Source: an uncultured Bacilli bacterium
Lineage (GTDB): Bacteria > Bacillota_I > Bacilli_A > RF39 > UBA660
Reading direction: 5' to 3'
DNA: 64,000 nucleotides
NCBI GenBank assembly: GCA_934085585.1
Contig: CAKOHI010000004.1
Location: 1 to 64,000 of the forward strand
Positions 16,186 through 25,303 of this stretch are shown here, piece after piece. Below the pieces are notes generated by a model. That model did not search any database. It had not been told where the DNA came from and worked only from the letters and a program-made list of their open reading frames with translations. A program made the position numbers and the translations under genes. Within the stretch, counting starts at the first letter, position 1, and each line of letters starts with the position of its first letter.

Positions 16186-17606
16186 AGGTCCTCCGTTTGT
16201 TTAATTATGTTTTTATGAGTAAATAATGTACTTCTTCGTGTGTCTTTTTTTAAGGCTTTTTTTAATACTGAATTATTAAAATATTCTTTGTTAAATGGAG
16301 AAATCGGAGCAAAATATGGTTTGCCAAATGAATTTGTACTTGTAGTGTATATTAAAAAGTAAAATAATCCTAGAGTTATTCCGTATAAACCAAAAAGTCC
16401 ACTTAAAACAATAAATGCAAATCTAAAAAATCTTAAAGCATTGTTTATTTCAATAGTTGTAAAGGTTAGGCTAGAGATAAAAGTTATGGCAATTACAATT
16501 ATGGTAATGGGAGATGCGATACCAGCGGAAACTGAAGCTTCACCTAGAACTATGGCTCCGAGTATGGAAATTGCTGATCCATAACTTGATGGAAATCTTA
16601 GGTCACTTTCTCGTAAAATTTCGCATACAAATAGCATGATTAATGTTTCTATGATGGTAGGAAAAGGTACTCCGTCACGCTGAATAGCAAAATTTAGAAG
16701 AAGGCTTGTAGGAATTGTTTCTTGATTATAATTCATTACTGCTATATAAATTGCCGGAGCCATCATAGATATTAAAAATGCTGTTATTCTTAAAATTTTA
16801 ATAAAATTTACATTTTTGCTTTTATTATAATTGTCTATTACTGGATTAATAAAATCAATAAAAAAAGCCGGTATGATAAGGACAAAAGGAGAAGTATCTA
16901 CGACGATAGCAATTTTTCCTTCCATTAGTGAAGTTGCAACAATATCAGGTCTTTCGGTTTCTATGAATGTTGGATACACACTATTTTCTTCATTTCCAAG
17001 AAGAAAACCTAAAGAAGATGAATCTACTATGCCATCAATATCAATTGAATCTATTTTAGCAAGAAGGTTATCTACTAAAGATGTATTAGCAATGTCTTCA
17101 AAATATAAAATACTTATATTAGTAAGGGTTTTTCTGCCAATTGTTCTAGATTCCGTTTTTAAAGAGCTTGATTTAATTCTTCTTTTAATTAAGCCAATGT
17201 TTGTTTGAATGTTTTCTGTAAAAGCATCTTTGGGTCCATTGATGGAAGATTCAACTTCGCTATTTGATACTGCTCTGGAAATATCTGCTCTTGTTTCAAT
17301 AGCATAAACTTTATTTTGAATAACTATTAAAGAAAAACCATTTGTTAAGTAAAATTCACATTCATCAATATTTTTAATTTCTATTGTATTCGGAGCTGCA
17401 ATATATGAAGATATGTTGTTTTTAGTAATTTCATCTTTTTTTAATATAATATTTTTTAAGATGTAATCATTTACTTTGTCACTACTTGATACAGTTTCTA
17501 AATAAACTAAATAAATTGTTTTAAAAAAGGATAAATTTATTTCTTTTATGACAAAGTCAGGACATTTATTGAATTCAATTTCTAGTCTTTTAATTATTTT
17601 ATTCAT
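16182..17606 (-). CDS. Spore germination receptor A subunit (GerAA/GerKA family)
   Basis: 474 aa. A soluble N-terminal region (about 1-230) holds the GerA motif IDGIVDSSSL and FLLGNEENSVYPTFIETERPD (split), then membrane helices include IIPAFFIDFINP and the conserved SSYGSAISILGAIVLGEASV. The start at 17606 follows GGTGATT by a few bases; an upstream ATG at 17633 is possible. With the C and B subunits it forms a complete receptor operon, expected to be forespore-expressed, though I see no clear SigG promoter. Confidence 0.92.
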   Translation of the reverse strand: MNKIIKRLEIEFNKCPDFVIKEINLSFFKTIYLVYLETVSSSDKVNDYILKNIILKKDEITKNNISSYIAAPNTIEIKNIDECEFYLTNGFSLIVIQNKVYAIETRADISRAVSNSEVESSINGPKDAFTENIQTNIGLIKRRIKSSSLKTESRTIGRKTLTNISILYFEDIANTSLVDNLLAKIDSIDIDGIVDSSSLGFLLGNEENSVYPTFIETERPDIVATSLMEGKIAIVVDTSPFVLIIPAFFIDFINPVIDNYNKSKNVNFIKILRITAFLISMMAPAIYIAVMNYNQETIPTSLLLNFAIQRDGVPFPTIIETLIMLFVCEILRESDLRFPSSYGSAISILGAIVLGEASVSAGIASPITIIVIAITFISSLTFTTIEINNALRFFRFAFIVLSGLFGLYGITLGLFYFLIYTTSTNSFGKPYFAPISPFNKEYFNNSVLKKALKKDTRRSTLFTHKNIIKQTEDL

Positions 17607-17625
17607 ATAATCACCATTTATAATA

Positions 17626-17655
17626 TTTACCAAATAATGGTATTTATGCTAAAAT
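17626..17655 (+). promoter_or_regulatory. Promoter of the RlmD-like gene
   Basis: TTTACC (17626-17631), 18-bp spacer, TAAAAT (17650-17655). The -10 overlaps an upstream ATG (17654), which therefore cannot be the translated start. Confidence 0.6.
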
Positions 17656-17671
17656 GTTGGTAGTGATGATT

Positions 17672-18853
17672 ATGAAAGTTGAAATTGTTAAATTAGATGA
17701 CTTTGGACGTGGTATTTGTTTTGTGAATGATAAAGTTACTTTTGTACCAAATACATTGCCTGGTGATATTGTAAATATAAAAATAATAAAAGAAAATAAG
17801 AAATATAATGAAGCTATATTGATTGATTTAGTTAAATCTTCAAGTAAGAGAATTGATGCTCCATGTCCTTATTTTGGAATATGTGGAGGATGTAGTTTAC
17901 AAGCATTATCTTATGAGAAAGGTATTAATTATAAAAAAGAAAAGGTAATCAATTATTTTAAAAAAATGGGGATAAGCATTACTCCAAAAGTTATAGTAAA
18001 TGATATACATTATAATTATAGAAATAAAATTACATTAAAAGTTGTAAATGGAGTAGTGGGATATTATAAATTAAATAGTCATAGTGTTGTGGAAGTAAAT
18101 AAATGTTTGCTTGCCGAAGAATGTATAAATGATGTAATAAGTATTGTTTGTGGTATGGGTATTATAAATGGTGAAGTAATAATTAGAAGTAATTATAAAA
18201 GTGAAATATTAATTATAATAAATAGTAAAGATAAAATAAATATTACAAATATAAGTAATAATATAAATGGTATAATATTAAATGATGAAGTAATATATGG
18301 AAATGATTATTTTTATGAAGAAATAAATAATATTAAATATAAAGTATCATATAAAGCATTTTTTCAAGTTAATAGAAATGTTGCAAGTAAAATGTTTAAG
18401 TTAGTTGAGAAATTTATAAATGTTAATGATTGTGTTCTAGATTTGTATTCTGGAGTTGGTACTTTAGGTTTAAGTGCTTCAAAAAATGCTAAAAGTGTTG
18501 TGGGTGTTGAAGTAAATAAAGATGCTGTAGATAATGCTAATCAAAATGCTTTAATAAATAATTTAAATAATGCTAAATTTATATATAGTGATGCCAGTAA
18601 TATTAAAAATATTGATGTATCATTTAATAAGTTAATTGTTGATCCCCCTAGAGCTGGTTTAAGTAGGGAAGTAATAGATTTTATTAAGTTTAAGTTGCCA
18701 GATGAAATAATGTATATTTCATGTGATTATCATACACAAGCAAGAGATTTGAAATTACTAGATAGTTATGAAATAATTGATTCATATATTTGTGATTTGT
18801 TTTCTTATACGTATCATGTTGAATGTATTTGTTTTTTAAGAAAAAAAAGGTGA
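17672..18853 (+). CDS. 23S rRNA (uracil-C5)-methyltransferase, RlmD/TrmA family
   Basis: 393 aa. An N-terminal TRAM domain (about 1-55) is followed by an iron-sulfur Cys cluster in CPYFGICGGC, then the SAM fold with DLYSGVGTLGL, VDPPRAGLS, and YISCDYHTQARDL with the catalytic Cys. Family members make m5U in 23S rRNA or tRNA; the target here is not certain. The start ATG 17672 is chosen because the promoter -10 covers the earlier ATG. Its stop lies in an AGGTGA that could serve the decayed ORF behind it. Confidence 0.9.
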   Translation: MKVEIVKLDDFGRGICFVNDKVTFVPNTLPGDIVNIKIIKENKKYNEAILIDLVKSSSKRIDAPCPYFGICGGCSLQALSYEKGINYKKEKVINYFKKMGISITPKVIVNDIHYNYRNKITLKVVNGVVGYYKLNSHSVVEVNKCLLAEECINDVISIVCGMGIINGEVIIRSNYKSEILIIINSKDKINITNISNNINGIILNDEVIYGNDYFYEEINNIKYKVSYKAFFQVNRNVASKMFKLVEKFINVNDCVLDLYSGVGTLGLSASKNAKSVVGVEVNKDAVDNANQNALINNLNNAKFIYSDASNIKNIDVSFNKLIVDPPRAGLSREVIDFIKFKLPDEIMYISCDYHTQARDLKLLDSYEIIDSYICDLFSYTYHVECICFLRKKR

Positions 18854-18859
18854 TTTAAT

Positions 18860-18953
18860 TTGAAAAAAATATTTTTATACTTATATCCAGTTCGTGAATT
18901 TTGTTAAGTCAACTGGAAGTGTAAGCAAAGAAAAATTGTATGAATTGAAATAA
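18860..18953 (+). pseudogene. Decayed ORF fragment
   Basis: A TTG start with a good AGGTGATT Shine-Dalgarno reads MKKIFLYLYPVREF, then meets a stop. Removing one T restores a frame reading VKSTGSVSKEKLYELK before the next stop. This looks like the remnant of a longer gene. I do not recognise the family. Confidence 0.35.
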
Positions 18954-18964
18954 AATATGGCTAC

Positions 18965-18993
18965 TTGCAATTGAATTAAAATTATGGTAATAT
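18965..18993 (+). promoter_or_regulatory. Promoter of the plus-strand small RNA
   Basis: TTGCAA (18965-18970), 17-bp spacer, TAATAT (18988-18993). Predicted start near 19000. Confidence 0.65.
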
Positions 18994-18999
18994 AAGTAT

Positions 19000-19120
19000 A
19001 TATGAAGGAAAAATTCATATATTAAAAAAAGGAAACATTTGATTTTGGTTTGTTGAATGTTACCGTTTGTTTATTTGGATGTTTATTTGGATATTAACTA
19101 TCACAAATAAACATTTTTTT
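19000..19120 (+). ncRNA. Candidate antitoxin small RNA (19-kb locus)
   Basis: From the promoter at 18965 the RNA would contain a 5' hairpin (TATATGAA/TTCATATA), then a stem AACATT..AATGTT with the motif TGTTGAATGTTACC at 19051-19064 (+51), and end at a 10-bp terminator stem (19080-19089 with 19104-19113) followed by seven T. The layout matches the RNA at 57175-57282: similar length and same motif position. It is antisense to the 3' half of the minus-strand transcript that starts near 19263. Confidence 0.55.
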
Positions 19121-19263
19121 AATGAACGCAAAAGTTTCACTAAAAAATTCTTAAAGCGTTTTACCACCATAAGTACCAACTCCTTCCATAAATCCACCCC
19201 CCCATATAGAGAGGTAAGTCAATATGTCCGGTTGGTAACACTCAACAATCAAACTGTTTCCAT
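19022..19263 (-). ncRNA. Candidate toxin-type mRNA (19-kb locus)
   Basis: A minus-strand promoter (TTTACA, 16-bp spacer, TATAAT at 19270-19275) would start an RNA near 19263. TGTTGAGTGTTACC lies about 15 nt from its 5' end. The RNA could end at 19022, where an AACATT/AATGTT hairpin is followed by a T run. Its 3' region holds GGTAACATTCAACA, which pairs with the 5' motif over 14 positions with one G-U. The full-length RNA is thus predicted to close on itself. Confidence 0.5.
19151..19189 (-). CDS. Possible 12-aa peptide in the toxin-type mRNA
   Basis: MEGVGTYGGKTL, with a strong GGGTGG Shine-Dalgarno 4 nt upstream. If one base were added after codon 12 the frame would run on as a Lys/Leu-rich hydrophobic peptide, so this may be a decayed toxin. 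An overlapping alternative ORF (19161-19205, MGGWIYGRSWYLWW) has no Shine-Dalgarno. Confidence 0.3.
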   Translation of the reverse strand: MEGVGTYGGKTL

Positions 19264-19353
19264 AAAATAATTATACCAAAAATGAGCTTTATGTAAATGA
19301 GAATGTAATAAAATGTTGCTGTTTAAAATATAAAAAAATATGAAATAAACTAT

Positions 19354-19382
19354 TTGACAAACGTTAAAAAAAGTAATATAAT
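19354..19382 (+). promoter_or_regulatory. SigA promoter of the pheST T-box
   Basis: TTGACA (19354-19359), 17-bp spacer, TATAAT (19377-19382), directly upstream of the T-box leader. Confidence 0.85.
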
Positions 19383-19388
19383 CTAGAA

Positions 19389-19606
19389 GTAATTGATGGA
19401 GAAATTATCAAAGTAGTTAATTTAAAACTTTGTACAGGGAATTGTAGTCATTGATTGAGAGCTACAACAAAAAGTTAAATTAATGAATTTCAATAATGGA
19501 GTCAAATCGTGAAAGAGCGTTAATCTATTTGAGGTAGTAGAAATACTATAAAAAAAGGTGGTACCACGAGCAATTCGTCCTTTTAGGATGTTTGCTCGTT
19601 TTTATA
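19389..19606 (+). promoter_or_regulatory. T-box leader of pheST
   Basis: A Stem I region begins at about 19395 and carries a likely specifier codon TTC (19489-19491, Phe). The T-box sequence AAGGTGGTACCACG lies at about 19555-19568. The terminator pairs ACGAGCAA (19566-19573) with TTGCTCGT (19592-19599) and is followed by T. Uncharged tRNA-Phe is expected to stabilise the antiterminator and turn on pheST. Confidence 0.93.
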
Positions 19607-19635
19607 TTTTTGTACCGATGAAAAGGAAGGATAAT

Positions 19636-20673
19636 ATGAAAGAAAAGTTAGAAAAAATAAGAGAGTTAGGTTTAGAAAAAATTGATGCTACTAAAACTAT
19701 TCAAGAACTTGAAGATGTTAGAAAAGACTTAACGGGTAAGAAAAGTGAACTTGCCGAAGTTATGAAAAACATGGGAAGTTTAGCACCTGAAGATAAAAAG
19801 AGTGTTGGCATGTTAACTACAGAAATAAAAAATGTATTTCAAGAAAAGTTGGCAAGTAAGGAAGAAGAAATTATTGCATCAATGAGTGTTTTAGATGAAC
19901 CGATTGATTTAACAGTTCCAGGTAAACATGTTAGTGAAGGAGCATTACATCCAATTACACAAATGCGTAATGATTTAAATGAAGCCTTTTTATCACTAGG
20001 ATTTGAAGTTTATACTGAAGATGATATAAGTAGTGAAGAATATGCTTTTGATAATTTGAATTTTGCTAAAGATCATCCAGCTCGTCAATCTATGGATACT
20101 TATTGGATAGAAGGAACAGAAAATAAAGAAGGAGCTGAAAGACTTTGTTTAAAACCACATTTAACTGGTGGTTCAGTAAGATATTTGTTAAATCATGGAG
20201 CTCCGGCGAGATTTGTATATCCTGGTAAAGTATTTAGAAATGAAACAACTGATGCAAGACATGAAAGAGCTTTCTATCAATATGAAGCTTTAATTGTTGA
20301 TAAAGATATATCCTTTTCATCTGGTATGGTAATGATTCAAACTATTTTAGAAAAGGTTTTTGGAAGAAAAATAAATACAAGAATGAGAGAAGGTTTCTTC
20401 CCATTTACAGAACCTGGTTATGAAATTGATATGGAATGTCTTGTTTGTGGCGGAAAAGGTTGTAAAGTATGTAATCATAATGGTTGGATAGAAGTTATGC
20501 CTGGTGGAGTAATTCATCCGAATGTACTTAAATCTGCAAAGCTTGATCCAGATGAATGGACAGGATTTTATATTAATATTGGTTTAGATAGATTAGTAAT
20601 GATGCGTTATGGAGTAGATGATGTAAGACTTTTCCATAGTAGTGATTTACGTTTCTTAAAACAATTTAAATAA
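19636..20673 (+). CDS. pheS: Phenylalanyl-tRNA synthetase alpha subunit
   Basis: 345 aa. Catalytic subunit of the heterotetrameric PheRS. After an N-terminal coiled coil (about 1-85) the class II core shows GALHPITQMRNDL, KPHLTGGS, VFRNETTDARHERAFYQ and GLDRLVMMRYGVDD. A short CxxCGGxGCxxC element near residues 270-282 is present in only part of the PheS family and may bind metal. The start ATG 19636 follows AAGGAAGG; earlier in-frame codons lie inside the T-box terminator. Confidence 0.95.
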   Translation: MKEKLEKIRELGLEKIDATKTIQELEDVRKDLTGKKSELAEVMKNMGSLAPEDKKSVGMLTTEIKNVFQEKLASKEEEIIASMSVLDEPIDLTVPGKHVSEGALHPITQMRNDLNEAFLSLGFEVYTEDDISSEEYAFDNLNFAKDHPARQSMDTYWIEGTENKEGAERLCLKPHLTGGSVRYLLNHGAPARFVYPGKVFRNETTDARHERAFYQYEALIVDKDISFSSGMVMIQTILEKVFGRKINTRMREGFFPFTEPGYEIDMECLVCGGKGCKVCNHNGWIEVMPGGVIHPNVLKSAKLDPDEWTGFYINIGLDRLVMMRYGVDDVRLFHSSDLRFLKQFK

Positions 20674-20683
20674 GGAGGATAAA

Positions 20684-23107
20684 ATGAGAGTATCATTAAA
20701 TTTAGTAAAAAAATATATAGATTTACCAGATAATTTAACAAATGAACAAATAGCTTATGATTTAACACTTCGTACTGTTGAGGTGGAAAGTGTTGAGGAT
20801 ACTGCTAAAAAGTTTCATGATATTATTGTAGGTAAAATAGTTGAAGTAAATAATCATCCAGATGCTGATAAATTAAAAGTATGTATGGTTGATATTGGTG
20901 AAGATAAAAATGTTCAAATTGTATGTGGGGGATCTAACCTTTATAAAGATGAATTAGTTGTTGTTTGTAAACCTGGAGCTGAAGTTATTTGGCATGGTAT
21001 CGGAGATCCAGTAGTTATTAAAGAAACTAAAATGCGTGGGGTATCATCTTATGGTATGATTTGTGCATCTGAAGAAGTTTTTTTAAGTGATTTCTTTCCC
21101 GCTAAAGATGAAACTGAGATAATTGATTTAAGTGGAATAGATTGTAAACCTGGAGATAATATTGCTGATGTTGTTGATATGAATGATACAGTATTAGAAA
21201 TAGATAATAAGTCATTATCAAATAGACCAGATTTATGGGGACATTATGGAATTGCTCGTGAACTTTCTGCAATATATGATGTTCCATTAAAGCCACAAGA
21301 AGTTTTTGAATTAGATAAAAATTTACCAAAATATGATGTAGAAATCAAAGAACCATCAAAATGCTATAGATATGCAGCAGTTGAAATTGATGGAATTTAT
21401 GAAAAACAATCACCAATGTGGATGCAATCTTTACTTGTAAAATGTGGTGGAAGACCTATTAATGCTATCGTAGATATTACAAATTATGTTATGTTTGCGG
21501 TAGGACAACCTCTTCATGCTTTTGATAAAACTCATGTAAGTGGTGATAAGATTGTTGTTAGAAATGCTAAAGAAGGTGAAGAATTATTATTACTTGACCA
21601 TAATTCTATTAAGCTAACTACAGATGATTTAGTTGTATGTGACACTGAAGATGCTATGGCTCTAGCAGGTATTCGTGGAGGTAGCAAAGACTCTATATTA
21701 CCTGAAACTAAAGGTATAGTTTTAGAAGTTGCAAACTTTCCAGCATCATCAATTAGAAAAACTGGTAAAAGATTTGCGGAAAAAACTGATGCTTCAATTA
21801 GATATGAAAAAGGAATGGATACACAAAGAGTTGATGAAGGGTTAAATTTATCTTTATCTTTAATTAAAGAAATATTTCCAGAAAGCAAAATTGTTAAATT
21901 TGCAGATGTTTATCCAGTTGAAACTAAAAAAGAAGAAATAGATGTAAGTGAGAATTTCTTAACAACTAGATTAGGTAAGAAAATAGATGATGTTGTTATT
22001 AAAAGAATTCTTACTGCTTTAGGTTATGAAGTTACTTTAAATGATGGTGTATATCATGTAGTTGTACCTACATTTAGATCTACGGGTGATGTGTCTTTAA
22101 AAGATGATGTAATGGGAGATATTGCCAGAATATTAAGTTTTGATTCATTTGAAGCTAAACCTATTGATATAACAATTGAACACTCTATTAATCAAAGAAA
22201 AGTTATACTAGAAAGAAGAATAATGGAATATCTCGCAAATAGATGTGGATTTTATGAAATATTTACATATCCTTGGATAGATGAAAAATATATTAATGCA
22301 GCTGGTATTTCTACGGAAGATACAATTAAACTTGCAACACCACCAGCACCTGAACTTGCAAATTTAAGAACTTCCCTAATCCCTGGATTACTTGAAGCAA
22401 CTGTTAAAAATTTAAGATATTATGAAAGTTTTAAAATATTTGAATGCGCACAAGTATTTAAAAAGGGTGAATATAGGCCATCTAGTAATGATGAGGTATT
22501 ACCAGTTCAAAATAAATATTTAGCTGGTGCTATAGTTGGTAAAAATGCTAAAGAAATATTCTTTGAATTAAAAGGTGTATTAGAAGAAATGTCTAGATAT
22601 ACCCACATGGAAGTATTAAAACTAGAATCTGGAGATAAACCAAGTTGGGCAGATGTTAATGCACACTTAAATATAACATTAAATGGTAATGTAATTGGAA
22701 CTTTAGGATTGCTATCAATTAAAGCTATGAATGATGTAAAAATTAAAAGAACTAACGTAGCTATATTTGAAATAAATATGGAAGAATTAATTCCATTTGC
22801 TTCTAGAGATAATAAATTTGATCATTTACCTGAACTTCCTTTAGTTGAAAAAGACTTGTCAATAATTGTTGATGAATCTGTAAGTTGGGCAATAATTGAA
22901 CAAACTGTTAAAGGAAAAGTTAAAGAAGTTGAATTTGTGGATGTATATCGTGGAAATCAAATTCCTGAAGGTAAAAAGTCTGTTACATTTAAGGTTCGTA
23001 TGATTAATGAAGGTAGTACAATGACTATGGAAGAAATAAATGACAAAATGGATAGAATACTTTCTTCATTAAGTAAAAGATGCGGAGCTAAATTAAGAGA
23101 AGAGTAG
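20684..23107 (+). CDS. pheT: Phenylalanyl-tRNA synthetase beta subunit
   Basis: 807 aa, full length. It has an N-terminal EMAP-like tRNA-binding domain (about 40-155, HPDADKLKVC), B3/B4 editing module (RPDLWGHYGIARELSAIY; INAIVDITNYVM; GGRPIN), B5, a catalytic-like domain, and the C-terminal anticodon-binding FDX-ACB domain (LPLVEKDLSIIV). Ten bases after pheS, with AAGGAGG before the ATG, and under the same T-box. Confidence 0.97.
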   Translation: MRVSLNLVKKYIDLPDNLTNEQIAYDLTLRTVEVESVEDTAKKFHDIIVGKIVEVNNHPDADKLKVCMVDIGEDKNVQIVCGGSNLYKDELVVVCKPGAEVIWHGIGDPVVIKETKMRGVSSYGMICASEEVFLSDFFPAKDETEIIDLSGIDCKPGDNIADVVDMNDTVLEIDNKSLSNRPDLWGHYGIARELSAIYDVPLKPQEVFELDKNLPKYDVEIKEPSKCYRYAAVEIDGIYEKQSPMWMQSLLVKCGGRPINAIVDITNYVMFAVGQPLHAFDKTHVSGDKIVVRNAKEGEELLLLDHNSIKLTTDDLVVCDTEDAMALAGIRGGSKDSILPETKGIVLEVANFPASSIRKTGKRFAEKTDASIRYEKGMDTQRVDEGLNLSLSLIKEIFPESKIVKFADVYPVETKKEEIDVSENFLTTRLGKKIDDVVIKRILTALGYEVTLNDGVYHVVVPTFRSTGDVSLKDDVMGDIARILSFDSFEAKPIDITIEHSINQRKVILERRIMEYLANRCGFYEIFTYPWIDEKYINAAGISTEDTIKLATPPAPELANLRTSLIPGLLEATVKNLRYYESFKIFECAQVFKKGEYRPSSNDEVLPVQNKYLAGAIVGKNAKEIFFELKGVLEEMSRYTHMEVLKLESGDKPSWADVNAHLNITLNGNVIGTLGLLSIKAMNDVKIKRTNVAIFEINMEELIPFASRDNKFDHLPELPLVEKDLSIIVDESVSWAIIEQTVKGKVKEVEFVDVYRGNQIPEGKKSVTFKVRMINEGSTMTMEEINDKMDRILSSLSKRCGAKLREE

Positions 23108-23108
23108 T

Positions 23109-23135
23109 AAAAATGACGCTAATGGCGTCATTTTT
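23109..23135 (+). terminator. Terminator of pheST
   Basis: An 11-bp perfect stem AAAAATGACGC (23109-23119) with GCGTCATTTTT (23125-23135). Confidence 0.9.
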
Positions 23136-23148
23136 GAATGGAAAAGTA

Positions 23149-23178
23149 TTGACTGATAGTTGTCTTTTTTTGTATACT
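23149..23178 (+). promoter_or_regulatory. Promoter of the 23-kb surface gene
   Basis: TTGACT (23149-23154), 18-bp spacer, TATACT (23173-23178). An 8-bp hairpin (AGTATGAA/TTCATACT) lies in the 5' leader before the AAAGGCGG Shine-Dalgarno. Confidence 0.65.
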
Positions 23179-23238
23179 GATGTAGAGTATGAAACATATA
23201 AAAAATATTCATACTAGTAGTAAAGGCGGTAGTTTTTT

Positions 23239-24408
23239 ATGGAAAATAAAAAGGCAAAAATAATATCAATGATAGCAATTATTGCACTAGTTCTAACTGT
23301 TGTAACAGCAACATATGCTTATTTTCAAGCTCAAACTGGGGAAGGTTCACAAACAGATGTAAAGATAACCTCAAGTACCGTAGATACTCTATCTTTTGAA
23401 ACAGGTTCTTCACTAACTTTTACTGCAGATCAAGATACATTTGCTAATGGTAAAGCAAGTTTATCTGATACAACATTTGCTAAAGCTACTTTAACTGCAA
23501 ATAATAAAACAAATACTGCCACGAATAATTATAATTTGTATTTAAATATATCAGATAATAATTTTACTTATACTCAAGATATAAGTACACCAGAATTATT
23601 ACTTCAAATTGTAGATGCAAGTAATAATTCAATAACAAGTATAGATGGACTCGAATATAAAACAGTAACAGATAATAAAAATACATCAATATCAGGATTT
23701 GATATAACAAATAAAACAGGATTAATAAATCTATTTACAAATAGAGAAATAACAACTACATCAAGTAAAACAGAAGAATGGACAATAAAGATAACATTTG
23801 TAAATTATAATAAAGACCAAAGTGGAAATGCGGGTAAAAGTTTTGATGGACAAATATTAATAAGTAAAGATACATTTGATAATTATACACCAAATACTAT
23901 TAATACATTAAGTGCCACAAAAAATGGAACAAACTTAACAGTAAACTTAAATGTAGAACAAGGAAGTAATGAAATAGATAAGTATTATTATGCAATCGAG
24001 GAAACAAATGGACTTGCAATTTTAGATAATACAAGTAAAGTACAAAGATTAAGTAATAGACTAGCAGTAAGTAACTTAACATATGTAGAAAGTAGTTCAA
24101 GTTCACATACATTTACGAATTTAAATAGTACAAAAGATTATAAAGTATCAGCATATGTGATAGATAAAAAGAAGATAAAAAGTAATACATATGAATATAA
24201 CGTAAGTTCAGGTTCATATATATATCCAACAATTAGTAAAGTAGAAACAAGTACAACATCGAATTCAATCACAGCAACAGTAACAGCCACCAAAGGAACA
24301 AATAATATATCAAAATATTATTATTCAATAGATAATGGAAGTACGTTTATAGAAAGTACAAGTAATATTATACATTTAGTAATCTTAATGGTGGAAGCTA
24401 TAGAATAA
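23239..24408 (+). pseudogene. Surface protein, 5' part of a frameshifted gene
   Basis: 389 codons. The N-terminus is a signal peptide of the TasA/camelysin type ending ...TATYAYFQAQTG, followed by a beta-rich domain (about 30-215) similar to the tandem proteins at 46971 and 48590, then one and a half fibronectin III-like repeats (from about 220). Near 24361-24372 the frame is lost: after ESTSN the reading becomes out of frame and stops. The other frame continues as YTFSNLNGGSYRIMVKV, an expected FN3 end. A single-base loss (or assembly error) explains this. The intact protein would be about 665 aa. Confidence 0.75.
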
Positions 24409-25241
24409 TGGTAAAAGTAATAGATACGAATGGCAAGTATTCAAATAGTTATGTGGTTAGTGAAAAAATAGAAGCAAGCCAAACATTAGCAAATTATGTC
24501 ATATCACAATATAATGGAGTACAAGGAAATAATGGAATATATTATCATAATTCAAGTTTAGCAAATGGGGCAGGAGACAATTCATATAGATATGCCGGAG
24601 CAAATCCAAATAATTATGTATGCTTTGGAAGTGATGAAGAAATATGTCCGGATGATAATTTATATCGAATTATTGGAGTGTTTGATGAAAATGTTAAATT
24701 AATTAAGACAATTTCAGTGGGGAATATGGAATGGGCTAGTGATAGTCAAAAGACATATTTGAATGGAGAATACATATTAAATTTAGGAATATATACAAAA
24801 AATATAATAAATACTATGTGGAAGACCGGTGGAAGTTCACCTGAAAATATTATAAATGTAGTACCATCTGTAGTATATCAAAATGAAATAAAAAATCCAG
24901 AAGATGTTTTTACTAATACTTTGCAAATAGGGTTAATGTATGTAAGCGATTATGGTTTTGCAGCAAGTCCAAGCGCATGGACAACGAATTTGGAATCTTA
25001 TAATAGTTCATTAATAACATCTGTAAATTGGTTGTATTTAGGTTTAAAAGAATGGACAATAACTAAGGCTGGTGTTAATTATAGTAATGTATATCGAATT
25101 GATGATACTGGAACTATAATTTACGAATATAGTCGTGAGGATGGAAAGACAGGTGAAATAAGACCAACATTTTATTTGAATTCGAATATATATTATATAA
25201 CTGGTTCAGGTACTCAATCTGATCCGATTCGTATTTCATGA
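24408..25241 (+). pseudogene. Surface protein, 3' part of a frameshifted gene
   Basis: 277 codons continuing the gene that starts at 23239. The first ATG here lies inside the FN3 repeat, has no Shine-Dalgarno and overlaps the stop of the first part. It holds the C-terminal domain shared with the 47-50 kb pair: IYYHNSSLANGAGDNSYRYAG, CFGS..., NLYRIIGV, GLMYVSDYGFAASPSAW, LGLKEWTI, and an RPTFYLNSN end. The tip is AT-rich here, unlike its two relatives. Possible C-type-lectin or FGE-like fold. Confidence 0.75.
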
Positions 25242-25303
25242 AGTAACTTATAGTTGCTTTTTTTCTTTTCTTTAATGTATAATTTAGATGGAGGTAAAGA
25301 GTT

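Noticed and set aside
19067..19270. 67-aa plus-strand ORF starting MFIWMFIWIL
   Set aside because: No Shine-Dalgarno, begins inside the terminator stem of a small RNA and runs antisense through the other transcript; the composition looks like hairpin sequence translated by chance.
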